From the NCBI GenBank assembly GCA_946699065.1, contig CAMPDV010000006.1:1976811-2040810 (forward strand): 64,000 nucleotides of DNA, read 5' to 3'. Made by a program: the position numbers and the translations under genes. Positions 15,001 to 30,000 of this stretch are shown here, one piece after another (positions within the stretch are counted from its first letter, which is position 1; the number at the start of each line of letters is the position of its first letter). The notes under the pieces are model-generated. The model was not told the origin of the DNA. It made no database searches and saw only the letters and a program-made list of their open reading frames with translations. Origin of the DNA: Loxodes magnus. Its lineage: Eukaryota > Ciliophora > Karyorelictea > Loxodida > Loxodidae.

Positions 15001-18000
15001 AGTTACCTGTAAGACCATGAGTGGTCACACTAGTAATGTATCATCTGTGGCTTTATCCAGTGATTCAGAGTTCATCGTATCGGGAAGTTATGATTATACG
15101 GTGAGACTATGGGACGTCAAGACAGGTACCTGTAAGACCATGAGTGGTCACACTAGTAATGTATTCACTGTGGCTATATCCAGTGATTCAGAGTTCATCG
15201 TATCGGAAAGTAATGATTAGACGGTGAGACTATGGGATGTCAAGACAGGTACCTGTAAGACCATGAGTGGTCACACTAGTTATGTATCTGCTGTGGCTAT
15301 ATCCAGTGATTCAGAGTTCATCGTATCGGGAAGTGCAGATTATACGGTGAGACTATGGAACGTCAAGACAGGTACCTGTAAGACCATGAGTGGTCACACT
15401 AGTTATGTATGATCTGTGGCTATATCCAGTGATTCAGAGTTCATCGTATCGGGAAGTGCAGATTATACGGTGAGACTATGGGACGTCAAGACAGGTACCT
15501 GTAAGACCATGAGTGGTCACACACATTATGTATATGCTGTGGCTATATCCAGTGATTCAGAGTTCATCGTATCGGGAAGTGCAGATTAGACGGTGAGACT
15601 ATGGGACGTCAAGACAGGTACCTGTAAGACCATGAGCGGTCACACACATTATGTATATGATGTGGCTATATCCAGTGATTCAGAGTTCATCGTATCGGGA
15701 AGTGCAGATACTACGGTGAGACTATGGGACGTCAAGACAGGTACCTGTAAGACCATGAGGTGTCACACAGGTTATGTATATGCTGTGGCTATATCCAGTG
15801 ATTCAGAGTTCATCGTATCGGGAAGTAATGATTAGACGGTGAGACTATGGGATGTCAAGACAGGTACCTGTAAGACCATGAGTGGTCACACTAGTTATGT
15901 ATCTGCTGTGGCTATATCCAGTGATTCAGAGTTCATCGTATCGGGAAGTGCAGATTATACGGTGAGACTATGGAACGTCAAGACAGGTACCTGTAAGACC
16001 ATGAGTGGTCACACTAGTTATGTATGATCTGTGGCTATATCCAGTGATTCAGAGTTCATCGTATCGGGAAGTGCAGATACTACGGTGAGACTATGGGACG
16101 TCAAGACAGGTACCTGTAAGACCATGAGTGGTCACACACATTATGTATATGCTGTGGCTATATCCAGTGATTCAGAGTTCATCGTATCGGGAAGTAATGA
16201 TTAGACGGTGAGACTATGGGACGTCAAGACAGGTACCTGTAAGATCATGAGTGGTCACACTAGTTGTGTATCATCTGTGGCTTTATCCAGTGATTCAGAG
16301 TTCATCGTATCGGGAAGTAATGATTATACGGTGAGACTATGGGACGTCAAGACAGGTACCTGTAAGACCATGAGGTGTCACACTAGTTATGTATCATCTG
16401 TGGCTTTATCCAGTGATTCAGAGTTCATCGTATCGGGAAGTGCAGATTAGACGGTGAGACTATGGGACGTCAAGACAGGTACCTGTAAGACCATGAGGTG
16501 TCACACAGGTTATGTATATGATGTGGCTATATCCAGTGATTCAGAGTTCATCGTATCGGGAAGTAATGATTATACGGTGAGACTATGGGACGTCAAGACA
16601 GGTACCTGTAAGACCATGAGTGGTCACACACATTATGTATATGCTGTGGCTTTATCCAGTGATTCAGAGTTCATCGTATCGGGAAGTAATGATTAGACGG
16701 TGAGACTATGGGACGTCAAGACAGGTACCTGTAAGACCATGAGTGGTCACACTAGTTATGTGCATGATGTGGCTATATCCAGTGATTCAGAGTTCATCGT
16801 ATCGGGAAGTCATGATAAGACAGTGAGACTATGGGACGTCAAGACAGGTACCTGTAAGACCATGAGTGGTCACACTAGTTATGTATATGCTGTGGCTTTA
16901 TCCAGTGATTCAGAGTTCATCGTATCGGGAAGTAATGATTATACGGTGAGACTATGGGACGTCAAGACAGTTACCTGTAAGACCATGAGTGGTCACACTA
17001 GTAATGTATCATCTGTGGCTTTATCCAGTGATTCAGAGTTCATCGTATCGGGAAGTTATGATTATACGGTGAGACTATGGGACGTCAAGACAGGTACCTG
17101 TAAGACCATGAGTGGTCACACTAGTAATGTATTCACTGTGGCTTTATCCAGTGATTCAGAGTTCATCGTATCGGGAAGTGCAGATTATACGGTGAGACTA
17201 TGGGACGTCAAGACAGGTACCTGTAAGACCATGAGTGGTCACACACATTATGTATATGCTGTGGCTATATCCAGTGATTCAGAGTTCATCGTATCGGGAA
17301 GTGCAGATACTACGGTGAGACTATGGGACGTCAAGACAGGTACCTGTAAGACCATGAGTGGTCACACACATTATGTATATGCTGTGGCTATATCCAGTGA
17401 TTCAGAGTTCATCGTATCGGGAAGTAATGATTAGACGGTGAGACTATGGGACGTCAAGACAGGTACCTGTAAGACCATGAGTGGTCACACACATTATGTA
17501 TATGCTGTGGCTATATCCAGTGATTCAGAGTTCATCGTATCGGGAAGTAATGATTAGACGGTGAGACTATGGGACGTCAAGACAGGTACCTGTAAGACCA
17601 TTAGTGGCCACACTAGTTATGTATGATCTGTGGCTATATCCAGTGATTCAGAGTTCATCGTATCGGGAAGTGCAGATTATACGGTGAGACTATGGGACGT
17701 CAAGACAGGTACCTGTAAAACCATGAGTGGTCACACACATTATGTATCATCTGTGGCTATATCCAGTGATTCAGAGTTCATCGTATCGGGAAGTGCAGAT
17801 TATACGGTGAGACTATGGAACGTCAAGACAGGTACCTGTAAGACCATGAGGTGTCACACAGGTTATGTATATGCTTTGGCTATATCCAGTGATTCAGAGT
17901 TCATCGTATCGGGAAGTGCAGATTATACGGTGAGACTATGGAACGTCAAGACAGGTACCTGTAAGACCATGAGTGGCCACACTAGTTATGTATCTGCTGT

Positions 18001-21000
18001 GGCTATATCCAGTGATTCAGAGTTCATCGTATCGGGAAGTGCAGATTATACGGTGAGACTATGGGACGTCAAGACAGGTACCTGTAAGACCATGAGGTGT
18101 CACACAGGTTATGTATATGCTGTGGCTATATCCAGTGATTCAGAGTTCATCGTATCGGGAAGTGCAGATTATACGGTGAGACTATGGAACGTCAAGACAG
18201 GTACCTGTAAGACCATGAGTGGTCACACACATTATGTATATGCTGTGGCTATATCCAGTGATTCAGAGTTCATCGTATCGGGAAGTGCAGATTATACGGT
18301 GAGACTTTGGGACGTCAAGACAGGTACCTGTAAGACCATGAGTGGTCACACACATTATGTATATGCTGTGGCTATATCCAGTGATTCAGAGTTCATCGTA
18401 TCGGGAAGTGCAGATTATACGGTGAGACTTTGGGACGTCAAGACAGGTACCTGTAAGACCATGAGTGGTCACACACATTATGTATATGCTGTGGCTATAT
18501 CCAGTGATTCAGAGTTCATCGTATCGGGAAGTAATGATTAGACGGTGAGACTATGGGACGTCAAGACAGGTACCTGTAAGACCATGAGTGGTCACACACA
18601 TTATGTATATGCTGTGGCTATATCCAGTGATTCAGAGTTCATCGTATCGGGAAGTAATGATTAGACGGTGAGACTATGGGACGTCAAGACAGGTACCTGT
18701 AAGACCATGAGTGGTCACACACATTATGTATATGCTGTGGCTATATCCAGTGATTCAGAGTTCATCGTATCGGGAAGTGCAGATTATACGGTGAGACTAT
18801 GGGACGTCAAGACAGGTACCTGTAAGACCATGAGGTGTCACACAGGTTATGTATATGCTGTGGCTATATCCAGTGATTCAGAGTTCATCGTATCGGGAAG
18901 TGCAGATTAGACGGTGAGACTATGGGACGTCAAGACAGGTACCTGTAAGACCATGAGCGGTCACACACATTATGTATATGCTGTGGCTATATCCAGTGAT
19001 TCAGAGTTCATCGTATCGGGAAGTGCAGATTATACGGTGAGACTATGGAACGTCAAGACAGGTACCTGTAAGACCATGAGTGGTCACACACATTATGTAT
19101 ATGCTGTGGCTATATCCAGTGATTCAGAGTTCATCGTATCGGGAAGTGCAGATACTACGGTGAGACTATGGAACGTCAAGACAGGTACCTGTAAGACCAT
19201 GAGTGGCCACACTAGTTATGTATCTGCTGTGGCTATATCCAGTGATTCAGAGTTCATCGTATCGGGAAGTCATGATTATACGGTGAGACTATGGGACGTC
19301 AAGACAGGTACCTGTAAGACCATGAGTGGTCACACACATTATGTATATGCTGTGGCTATATCCAGTGATTCAGAGTTCATCGTATCGGGAAGTGCAGATT
19401 ATACGGTGAGACTATGGGACGTCAAGACAGGTACCTGTAAGACCATGAGGTGTCACACAGGTTATGTATATGATAAAGCTATATCCAGTGATTCAGAGTT
19501 CATCGTATCGGGAAGTAATGATTATACGGTGAGACTATGGGACGTCAAGACAGGTACCTGTAAGACCATGAGTGGTCACACTAGTTATGTATCTGCTGTG
19601 GCTATATCCAGTGATTCAGAGTTCATCGTATCGGGAAGTGCAGATTATACGGTGAGACTATGGGACGTCAAGACAGGTACCTGTAAGACCATGAGTGGTC
19701 ACACTAGTAATGTATTCACTGTGGCTTTATCCAGTGATTCAGAGTTCATCGTATCGGGAAGTGCAGATTATACGGTGAGACTATGGGACGTCAAGACAGG
19801 TACCTGTAAGACCATGAGTGGTCACACACATTATGTATATGCTGTGGCTATATCCAGTGATTCAGAGTTCATCGTATCGGGAAGTGCAGATACTACGGTG
19901 AGACTATGGGACGTCAAGACAGGTACCTGTAAGACCATGAGTGGTCACACACATTATGTATATGCTGTGGCTATATCCAGTGATTCAGAGTTCATCGTAT
20001 CGGGAAGTAATGATTAGACGGTGAGACTATGGGACGTCAAGACAGGTACCTGTAAGACCATGAGGTGTCACACAGGTTATGTATATGATGTGGCTATATC
20101 CAGTGATTCAGAGTTCATCGTATCGGGAAGTAATGATTATACGGTGAGACTATGGGACGTCAAGACAGGTACCTGTAAGACCATGAGTGGTCACACTAGT
20201 TATGTATCTGCTGTGGCTATATCCAGTGATTCAGAGTTCATCGTATCGGGAAGTGCAGATTATACGGTGAGACTATGGAACGTCAAGACAGGTACCTGTA
20301 AGACCATGAGTGGCCACACTAGTTATGTATGATCTGTGGCTATATCCAGTGATTCAGAGTTCATCGTATCGGGAAGTGCAGATTATACGGTGAGACTATG
20401 GGACGTCAAGACAGGTACCTGTAAGACCATGAGTGGTCACACACATTATGTATATGCTGTGGCTATATCCAGTGATTCAGAGTTCATCGTATCGGGAAGT
20501 TATGATTATACGGTGAGACTATGGGACGTCAAGACAGGTACCTGTAAGACCATGAGTGGCCACACTAGTTATGTATCTGCTGTGGCTATATCCAGTGATT
20601 CAGAGTTCATCGTATCGGGAAGTGCAGATTATACGGTGAGACTATGGGACGTCAAGACAGGTACCTGTAAGACCATGAGTGGTCACACACATTATGTATA
20701 TGCTGTGGCTATATCCAGTGATTCAGAGTTCATCGTATCGGGAAGTAATGATTATACGGTGAGACTATGGGACGTCAAGACAGGTACCTGTAAGACCATG
20801 AGTGGTCACACACATTATGTATCATCTGTGGCTATATCCAGTGATTCAGAGTTCATCGTATCGGGAAGTAATGATTATACGGTGAGACTATGGGACGTCA
20901 AGACAGGTACCTGTAAGACCATGAGGTGTCACACAGGTTATGTATATGATGTGGCTATATCCAGTGATTCAGAGTTCATCGTATCGGGAAGTAATGATTA

Positions 21001-24000
21001 GACGGTGAGACTATGGGACGTCAAGACAGGTACCTGTAAGACCATGAGGTGTCACACTAGTTATGTATATGCTTTGGCTATATCCAGTGATTCAGAGTTC
21101 ATCGTATCGGGAAGTGCAGATACTACGGTGAGACTATGGAACGTCAAGACAGGTACCTGTAAGACCATGAGTGGCCACACTAGTTATGTATCTGCTGTGG
21201 CTATATCCAGTGATTCAGAGTTCATCGTATCGGGAAGTGCAGATTATACGGTGAGACTATGGGACGTCAAGACAGGTACCTGTAAGACCATGAGTGGCCA
21301 CACTAGTTATGTATGATCTGTGGCTATATCCAGTGATTCAGAGTTCATCGTATCGGGAAGTGCAGATTATACGGTGAGACTATGGGACGTCAAGACAGGT
21401 ACCTGTAAGACCATGAGTGGTCACACACATTATGTATATGCTGTGGCTATATCCAGTGATTCAGAGTTCATCGTATCGGGAAGTGCAGATTATACGGTGA
21501 GACTATGGGACGTCAAGACAGGTACCTGTAAGACCATGAGGTGTCACACAGGTTATGTATATGATGTGGCTATATCCAGTGATTCAGAGTTCATCGTATC
21601 GGGAAGTAATGATTATACGGTGAGACTATGGGACGTCAAGACAGGTACCTGTAAGACCATGAGTGGTCACACTAGTTATGTATCTGCTGTGGCTATATCC
21701 AGTGATTCAGAGTTCATCGTATCGGGAAGTGCAGATTATACGGTGAGACTATGGGACGTCAAGACAGGTACCTGTAAGACCATGAGGTGTCACACAGGTT
21801 ATGTATATGCTGTGGCTATATCCAGTGATTCAGAGTTCATCGTATCGGGAAGTGCAGATTATACGGTGAGACTATGGGACGTCAAGACAGGTACCTGTAA
21901 GACCATGAGGTGTCACACAGGTTATGTATATGCTGTGGCTATATCCAGTGATTCAGAGTTCATCGTATCGGGAAGTGCAGATTATACGGTGAGACTATGG
22001 GACGTCAAGACAGGTACCTGTAAGACCATGAGGTGTCACACAGGTTATGTATATGATGTGGCTATATCCAGTGATTCAGAGTTCATCGTATCGGGAAGTG
22101 CAGATTAGACGGTGAGACTATGGGACGTCAAGACAGGTACCTGTAAGACCATGAGCGGTCACACACATTATGTATATGCTGTGGCTATATCCAGTGATTC
22201 AGAGTTCATCGTATCGGGAAGTGCAGATTATACGGTGAGACTATGGGACGTCAAGACAGGTACCTGTAAGACCATGAGGTGTCACACAGGTTATGTATAT
22301 GATGTGGCTATATCCAGTGATTCAGAGTTCATCGTATCGGGAAGTAATGATTAGACGGTGAGACTATGGGACGTCAAGACAGGTACCTGTAAGACCATGA
22401 GTGGTCACACACATTATGTATATGCTGTGGCTATATCCAGTGATTCAGAGTTCATCGTATCGGGAAGTGCAGATTATACGGTGAGACTATGGGACGTCAA
22501 GACAGGTACCTGTAAGACCATGAGGTGTCACACAGGTTATGTATATGCTGTGGCTATATCCAGTGATTCAGAGTTCATCGTATCGGGAAGTGCAGATTAG
22601 ACGGTGAGACTATGGGACGTCAAGACAGGTACCTGTAAGACCATGAGCGGTCACACACATTATGTATATGCTGTGGCTATATCCAGTGATTCAGAGTTCA
22701 TCGTATCGGGAAGTGCAGATTATACGGTGAGACTATGGAACGTCAAGACAGGTACCTGTAAGACCATGAGTGGTCACACACATTATGTATATGCTGTGGC
22801 TATATCCAGTGATTCAGAGTTCATCGTATCGGGAAGTGCAGATTATACGGTGAGACTATGGGACGTCAAGACAGGTACCTGTAAGACCATGAGTGGCCAC
22901 ACTAGTTATGTATGATCTGTGGCTATATCCAGTGATTCAGAGTTCATCGTATCGGGAAGTAATGATTATACGGTGAGACTATGGGACGTCAAGACAGGTA
23001 CCTGTAAGACCATGAGTGGTCACACTAGTTATGTATGATCTGTGGCTATATCCAGTGATTCAGAGTTCATCGTATCGGGAAGTGCAGATTATACGGTGAG
23101 ACTATGGGACGTCAAGACAGGTACCTGTAAGACCATGAGGTGTCACACAGGTTATGTATATGATGTGGCTATATCCAGTGATTCAGAGTTCATCGTATCG
23201 GGAAGTAATGATTATACGGTGAGACTATGGGACGTCAAGACAGGTACCTGTAAGACCATGAGTGGTCACACTAGTTATGTATCTGCTGTGGCTATATCCA
23301 GTGATTCAGAGTTCATCGTATCGGGAAGTGCAGATTAGACGGTGAGACTATGGGACGTCAAGACAGGTACCTGTAAGACCATGAGCGGTCACACACATTA
23401 TGTATATGCTGTGGCTATATCCAGTGATTCAGAGTTCATCGTATCGGGAAGTGCAGATTATACGGTGAGACTATGGAACGTCAAGACAGGTACCTGTAAG
23501 ACCATGAGTGGTCACACACATTATGTATATGATGTGGCTTTATCCAGTGATTCAGAGTTCATCGTATCGGGAAGTAATGATTATACGGTGAGACTATGGG
23601 ACGTCAAGACAGGTACCTGTAAGACCATGAGGTGTCACACAGGTTATGTATATGATGTGGCTATATCCAGTGATTCAGAGTTCATCGTATCGGGAAGTAA
23701 TGATTATACGGTGAGACTATGGGACGTCAAGACAGTTACCTGTAAGACCATGAGTGGTCACACTGATTATGTATATGCTGTGGCTATATCCAGTGATTCA
23801 GAGTTCATCGTATCGGGAAGTGCAGATTATACGGTGAGACTATGCGACGTCAAGACAGTTACCTGTAAAACCATGAGTGGTCACACTAGTAATGTATGAT
23901 CTGTGGCTATATCCAGTGATTCAGAGTTCATCGTATCGGGAAGTAATGATTAGACGGTGACACTATGGGACGTCAAGACAGGTACCTGTAAGACCATGAG

Positions 24001-27000
24001 TGGCCACACTAGTTATGTATATGCTGTGGCTATATCCAGTGATTCAGAGTTCATCGTATCGGGAAGTGCAGATTATACGGTGAGACTATGGAACGTCAAG
24101 ACAGGTACCTGTAAGACCATGAGTGGCCACACTAGTTATGTATCTGCTGTGGCTATATCCAGTGATTCAGAGTTCATCGTATCGGGAAGTAATGATTAGA
24201 CGGTGAGACTATGGGACGTCAAGACAGGTACCTGTAAGACCATGAGTGGTCACACACATTATGTATATGCTGTGGCTTTATCCAGTGATTCAGAGTTCAT
24301 CGTATCGGGAAGTAATGATTATACGGTGAGACTATGGGACGTCAAGACAGTTACCTGTAAGACCATGAGTGGCCACACTAGTTATGTATGATCTGTGGCT
24401 ATATCCAGTGATTCAGAGTTCATCGTATCGGGAAGTGCAGATTATACGGTGAGACTATGGGACGTCAAGACAGGTACCTGTAAGACCATGAGTGGTCACA
24501 CACATTATGTATATGCTGTGGCTATATCCAGTGATTCAGAGTTCATCGTATCGGGAAGTGCAGATTATACGGTGAGACTATGGGACGTCAAGACAGGTAC
24601 CTGTAAGACCATGAGTGGTCACACTAGTTATGTATCTGCTGTGGCTATATCCAGTGATTCAGAGTTCATCGTATCGGGAAGTAATGATTATACGGTGAGA
24701 CTATGGAACGTCAAGACAGGTACCTGTAAGACCATGAGTGGTCACACACATTATGTATATGCTGTGGCTATATCCAGTGATTCAGAGTTCATCGTATCGG
24801 GAAGTGCAGATTAGACGGTGAGACTATGGGACGTCAAGACAGGTACCTGTAAGACCATGAGCGGTCACACACATTATGTATATGCTGTGGCTATATCCAG
24901 TGATTCAGAGTTCATCGTATCGGGAAGTGCAGATTATACGGTGAGACTATGGGACGTCAAGACAGGTACCTGTAAGACCATGAGTGGTCACACTAGTTAT
25001 GTATATGCTGTGGCTATATCCAGTGATTCAGAGTTCATCGTATCGGGAAGTGCAGATTAGACGGTGAGACTATGGGACGTCAAGACAGGTACCTGTAAGA
25101 CCATGAGGTGTCACACACATTATGTATATGCTGTGGCTATATCCAGTGATTCAGAGTTCATCGTATCGGGAAGTGCAGATTATACGGTGAGACTATGGGA
25201 CGTCAAGACAGGTACCTGTAAGACCATGAGGTGTCACACAGGTTATGTATATGATGTGGCTATATCCAGTGATTCAGAGTTCATCGTATCGGGAAGTAAT
25301 GATTATACGGTGAGACTATGGGACGTCAAGACAGGTACCTGTAAGACCATGAGGTGTCACACACATTATGTATATGCTGTGGCTATATCCAGTGATTCAG
25401 AGTTCATCGTATCGGGAAGTGCAGATTATACGGTGAGACTATGGGACGTCAAGACAGGTACCTGTAAGACCATGAGGTGTCACACAGGTTATGTATATGA
25501 TGTGGCTATATCCAGTGATTCAGAGTTCATCGTATCGGGAAGTGCAGATTATACGGTGAGACTATGGAACGTCAAGACAGGTACCTGTAAGACCATGAGT
25601 GGCCACACTAGTTATGTATATGCTGTGGCTATATCCAGTGATTCAGAGTTCATCGTATCGGGAAGTGCAGATTATACGGTGAGACTATGGAACGTCAAGA
25701 CAGGTACCTGTAAGACCATGAGTGGTCACACACATTATGTATATGCTGTGGCTATATCCAGTGATTCAGAGTTCATCGTATCGGGAAGTAATGATTATAC
25801 GGTGAGACTATGGGACGTCAAGACAGGTACCTGTAAGACCATGAGGTGTCACACACATTATGTATATGCTGTGGCTATATCCAGTGATTCAGAGTTCATC
25901 GTATCGGGAAGTAATGATTATACGGTGAGACTATGGAACGTCAAGACAGGTACCTGTAAGACCATGAGTGGCCACACACATTATGTATATGCTGTGGCTA
26001 TATCCAGTGATTCAGAGTTCATCGTATCGGGAAGTGCAGATTATACGGTGAGACTATGGGACGTCAAGACAGGTACCTGTAAGACCATGAGGTGTCACAC
26101 AGGTTATGTATATGATGTGGCTATATCCAGTGATTCAGAGTTCATCGTATCGGGAAGTAATGATTATACGGTGAGACTATGGGACGTCAAGACAGGTACC
26201 TGTAAGACCATGAGGTGTCACACACATTATGTATATGCTGTGGCTATATCCAGTGATTCAGAGTTCATCGTATCGGGAAGTGCAGATTATACGGTGAGAC
26301 TATGGGACGTCAAGACAGGTACCTGTAAGACCATGAGGTGTCACACAGGTTATGTATATGATGTGGCTATATCCAGTGATTCAGAGTTCATCGTATCGGG
26401 AAGTGCAGATTATACGGTGAGACTATGGAACGTCAAGACAGGTACCTGTAAGACCATGAGTGGTCACACACATTATGTATATGCTGTGGCTATATCCAGT
26501 GATTCAGAGTTCATCGTATCGGGAAGTGCAGATTATACGGTGAGACTTTGGGACGTCAAGACAGGTACCTGTAAGACCATGAGTGGTCACACACATTATG
26601 TATATGCTGTGGCTATATCCAGTGATTCAGAGTTCATCGTATCGGGAAGTGCAGATTATACGGTGAGACTTTGGGACGTCAAGACAGGTACCTGTAAGAC
26701 CATGAGTGGTCACACACATTATGTATATGCTGTGGCTATATCCAGTGATTCAGAGTTCATCGTATCGGGAAGTAATGATTAGACGGTGAGACTATGGGAC
26801 GTCAAGACAGGTACCTGTAAGACCATGAGTGGTCACACACATTATGTATATGCTGTGGCTATATCCAGTGATTCAGAGTTCATCGTATCGGGAAGTAATG
26901 ATTAGACGGTGAGACTATGGGACGTCAAGACAGGTACCTGTAAGACCATGAGTGGTCACACACATTATGTATATGCTGTGGCTATATCCAGTGATTCAGA

Positions 27001-30000
27001 GTTCATCGTATCGGGAAGTGCAGATTATACGGTGAGACTATGGGACGTCAAGACAGGTACCTGTAAGACCATGAGGTGTCACACAGGTTATGTATATGCT
27101 GTGGCTATATCCAGTGATTCAGAGTTCATCGTATCGGGAAGTGCAGATTAGACGGTGAGACTATGGGACGTCAAGACAGGTACCTGTAAGACCATGAGCG
27201 GTCACACACATTATGTATATGCTGTGGCTATATCCAGTGATTCAGAGTTCATCGTATCGGGAAGTGCAGATTATACGGTGAGACTATGGAACGTCAAGAC
27301 AGGTACCTGTAAGACCATGAGTGGTCACACACATTATGTATATGCTGTGGCTATATCCAGTGATTCAGAGTTCATCGTATCGGGAAGTGCAGATACTACG
27401 GTGAGACTATGGAACGTCAAGACAGGTACCTGTAAGACCATGAGTGGCCACACTAGTTATGTATCTGCTGTGGCTATATCCAGTGATTCAGAGTTCATCG
27501 TATCGGGAAGTCATGATTATACGGTGAGACTATGGGACGTCAAGACAGGTACCTGTAAGACCATGAGTGGTCACACACATTATGTATATGCTGTGGCTAT
27601 ATCCAGTGATTCAGAGTTCATCGTATCGGGAAGTGCAGATTATACGGTGAGACTATGGGACGTCAAGACAGGTACCTGTAAGACCATGAGGTGTCACACA
27701 GGTTATGTATATGATAAAGCTATATCCAGTGATTCAGAGTTCATCGTATCGGGAAGTAATGATTATACGGTGAGACTATGGGACGTCAAGACAGGTACCT
27801 GTAAGACCATGAGTGGTCACACTAGTTATGTATCTGCTGTGGCTATATCCAGTGATTCAGAGTTCATCGTATCGGGAAGTGCAGATTATACGGTGAGACT
27901 ATGGGACGTCAAGACAGGTACCTGTAAGACCATGAGTGGTCACACTAGTAATGTATTCACTGTGGCTTTATCCAGTGATTCAGAGTTCATCGTATCGGGA
28001 AGTGCAGATTATACGGTGAGACTATGGGACGTCAAGACAGGTACCTGTAAGACCATGAGTGGTCACACACATTATGTATATGCTGTGGCTATATCCAGTG
28101 ATTCAGAGTTCATCGTATCGGGAAGTGCAGATACTACGGTGAGACTATGGGACGTCAAGACAGGTACCTGTAAGACCATGAGTGGTCACACACATTATGT
28201 ATATGCTGTGGCTATATCCAGTGATTCAGAGTTCATCGTATCGGGAAGTAATGATTAGACGGTGAGACTATGGGACGTCAAGACAGGTACCTGTAAGACC
28301 ATGAGGTGTCACACAGGTTATGTATATGATGTGGCTATATCCAGTGATTCAGAGTTCATCGTATCGGGAAGTAATGATTATACGGTGAGACTATGGGACG
28401 TCAAGACAGGTACCTGTAAGACCATGAGTGGTCACACTAGTTATGTATCTGCTGTGGCTATATCCAGTGATTCAGAGTTCATCGTATCGGGAAGTGCAGA
28501 TTATACGGTGAGACTATGGAACGTCAAGACAGGTACCTGTAAGACCATGAGTGGCCACACTAGTTATGTATGATCTGTGGCTATATCCAGTGATTCAGAG
28601 TTCATCGTATCGGGAAGTGCAGATTATACGGTGAGACTATGGGACGTCAAGACAGGTACCTGTAAGACCATGAGTGGTCACACACATTATGTATATGCTG
28701 TGGCTATATCCAGTGATTCAGAGTTCATCGTATCGGGAAGTTATGATTATACGGTGAGACTATGGGACGTCAAGACAGGTACCTGTAAGACCATGAGTGG
28801 CCACACTAGTTATGTATCTGCTGTGGCTATATCCAGTGATTCAGAGTTCATCGTATCGGGAAGTGCAGATTATACGGTGAGACTATGGGACGTCAAGACA
28901 GGTACCTGTAAGACCATGAGTGGTCACACACATTATGTATATGCTGTGGCTATATCCAGTGATTCAGAGTTCATCGTATCGGGAAGTAATGATTATACGG
29001 TGAGACTATGGGACGTCAAGACAGGTACCTGTAAGACCATGAGTGGTCACACACATTATGTATCATCTGTGGCTATATCCAGTGATTCAGAGTTCATCGT
29101 ATCGGGAAGTAATGATTATACGGTGAGACTATGGGACGTCAAGACAGGTACCTGTAAGACCATGAGGTGTCACACAGGTTATGTATATGATGTGGCTATA
29201 TCCAGTGATTCAGAGTTCATCGTATCGGGAAGTAATGATTAGACGGTGAGACTATGGGACGTCAAGACAGGTACCTGTAAGACCATGAGGTGTCACACTA
29301 GTTATGTATATGCTTTGGCTATATCCAGTGATTCAGAGTTCATCGTATCGGGAAGTGCAGATACTACGGTGAGACTATGGAACGTCAAGACAGGTACCTG
29401 TAAGACCATGAGTGGCCACACTAGTTATGTATCTGCTGTGGCTATATCCAGTGATTCAGAGTTCATCGTATCGGGAAGTGCAGATTATACGGTGAGACTA
29501 TGGGACGTCAAGACAGGTACCTGTAAGACCATGAGTGGCCACACTAGTTATGTATGATCTGTGGCTATATCCAGTGATTCAGAGTTCATCGTATCGGGAA
29601 GTGCAGATTATACGGTGAGACTATGGGACGTCAAGACAGGTACCTGTAAGACCATGAGTGGTCACACACATTATGTATATGCTGTGGCTATATCCAGTGA
29701 TTCAGAGTTCATCGTATCGGGAAGTGCAGATTATACGGTGAGACTATGGGACGTCAAGACAGGTACCTGTAAGACCATGAGTGGTCACACTAGTTATGTA
29801 TCTGCTGTGGCTATATCCAGTGATTCAGAGTTCATCGTATCGGGAAGTGCAGATTATACGGTGAGACTATGGGACGTCAAGACAGGTACCTGTAAGACCA
29901 TGAGGTGTCACACAGGTTATGTATATGATGTGGCTATATCCAGTGATTCAGAGTTCATCGTATCGGGAAGTGCAGATTATACGGTGAGACTATGGGACGT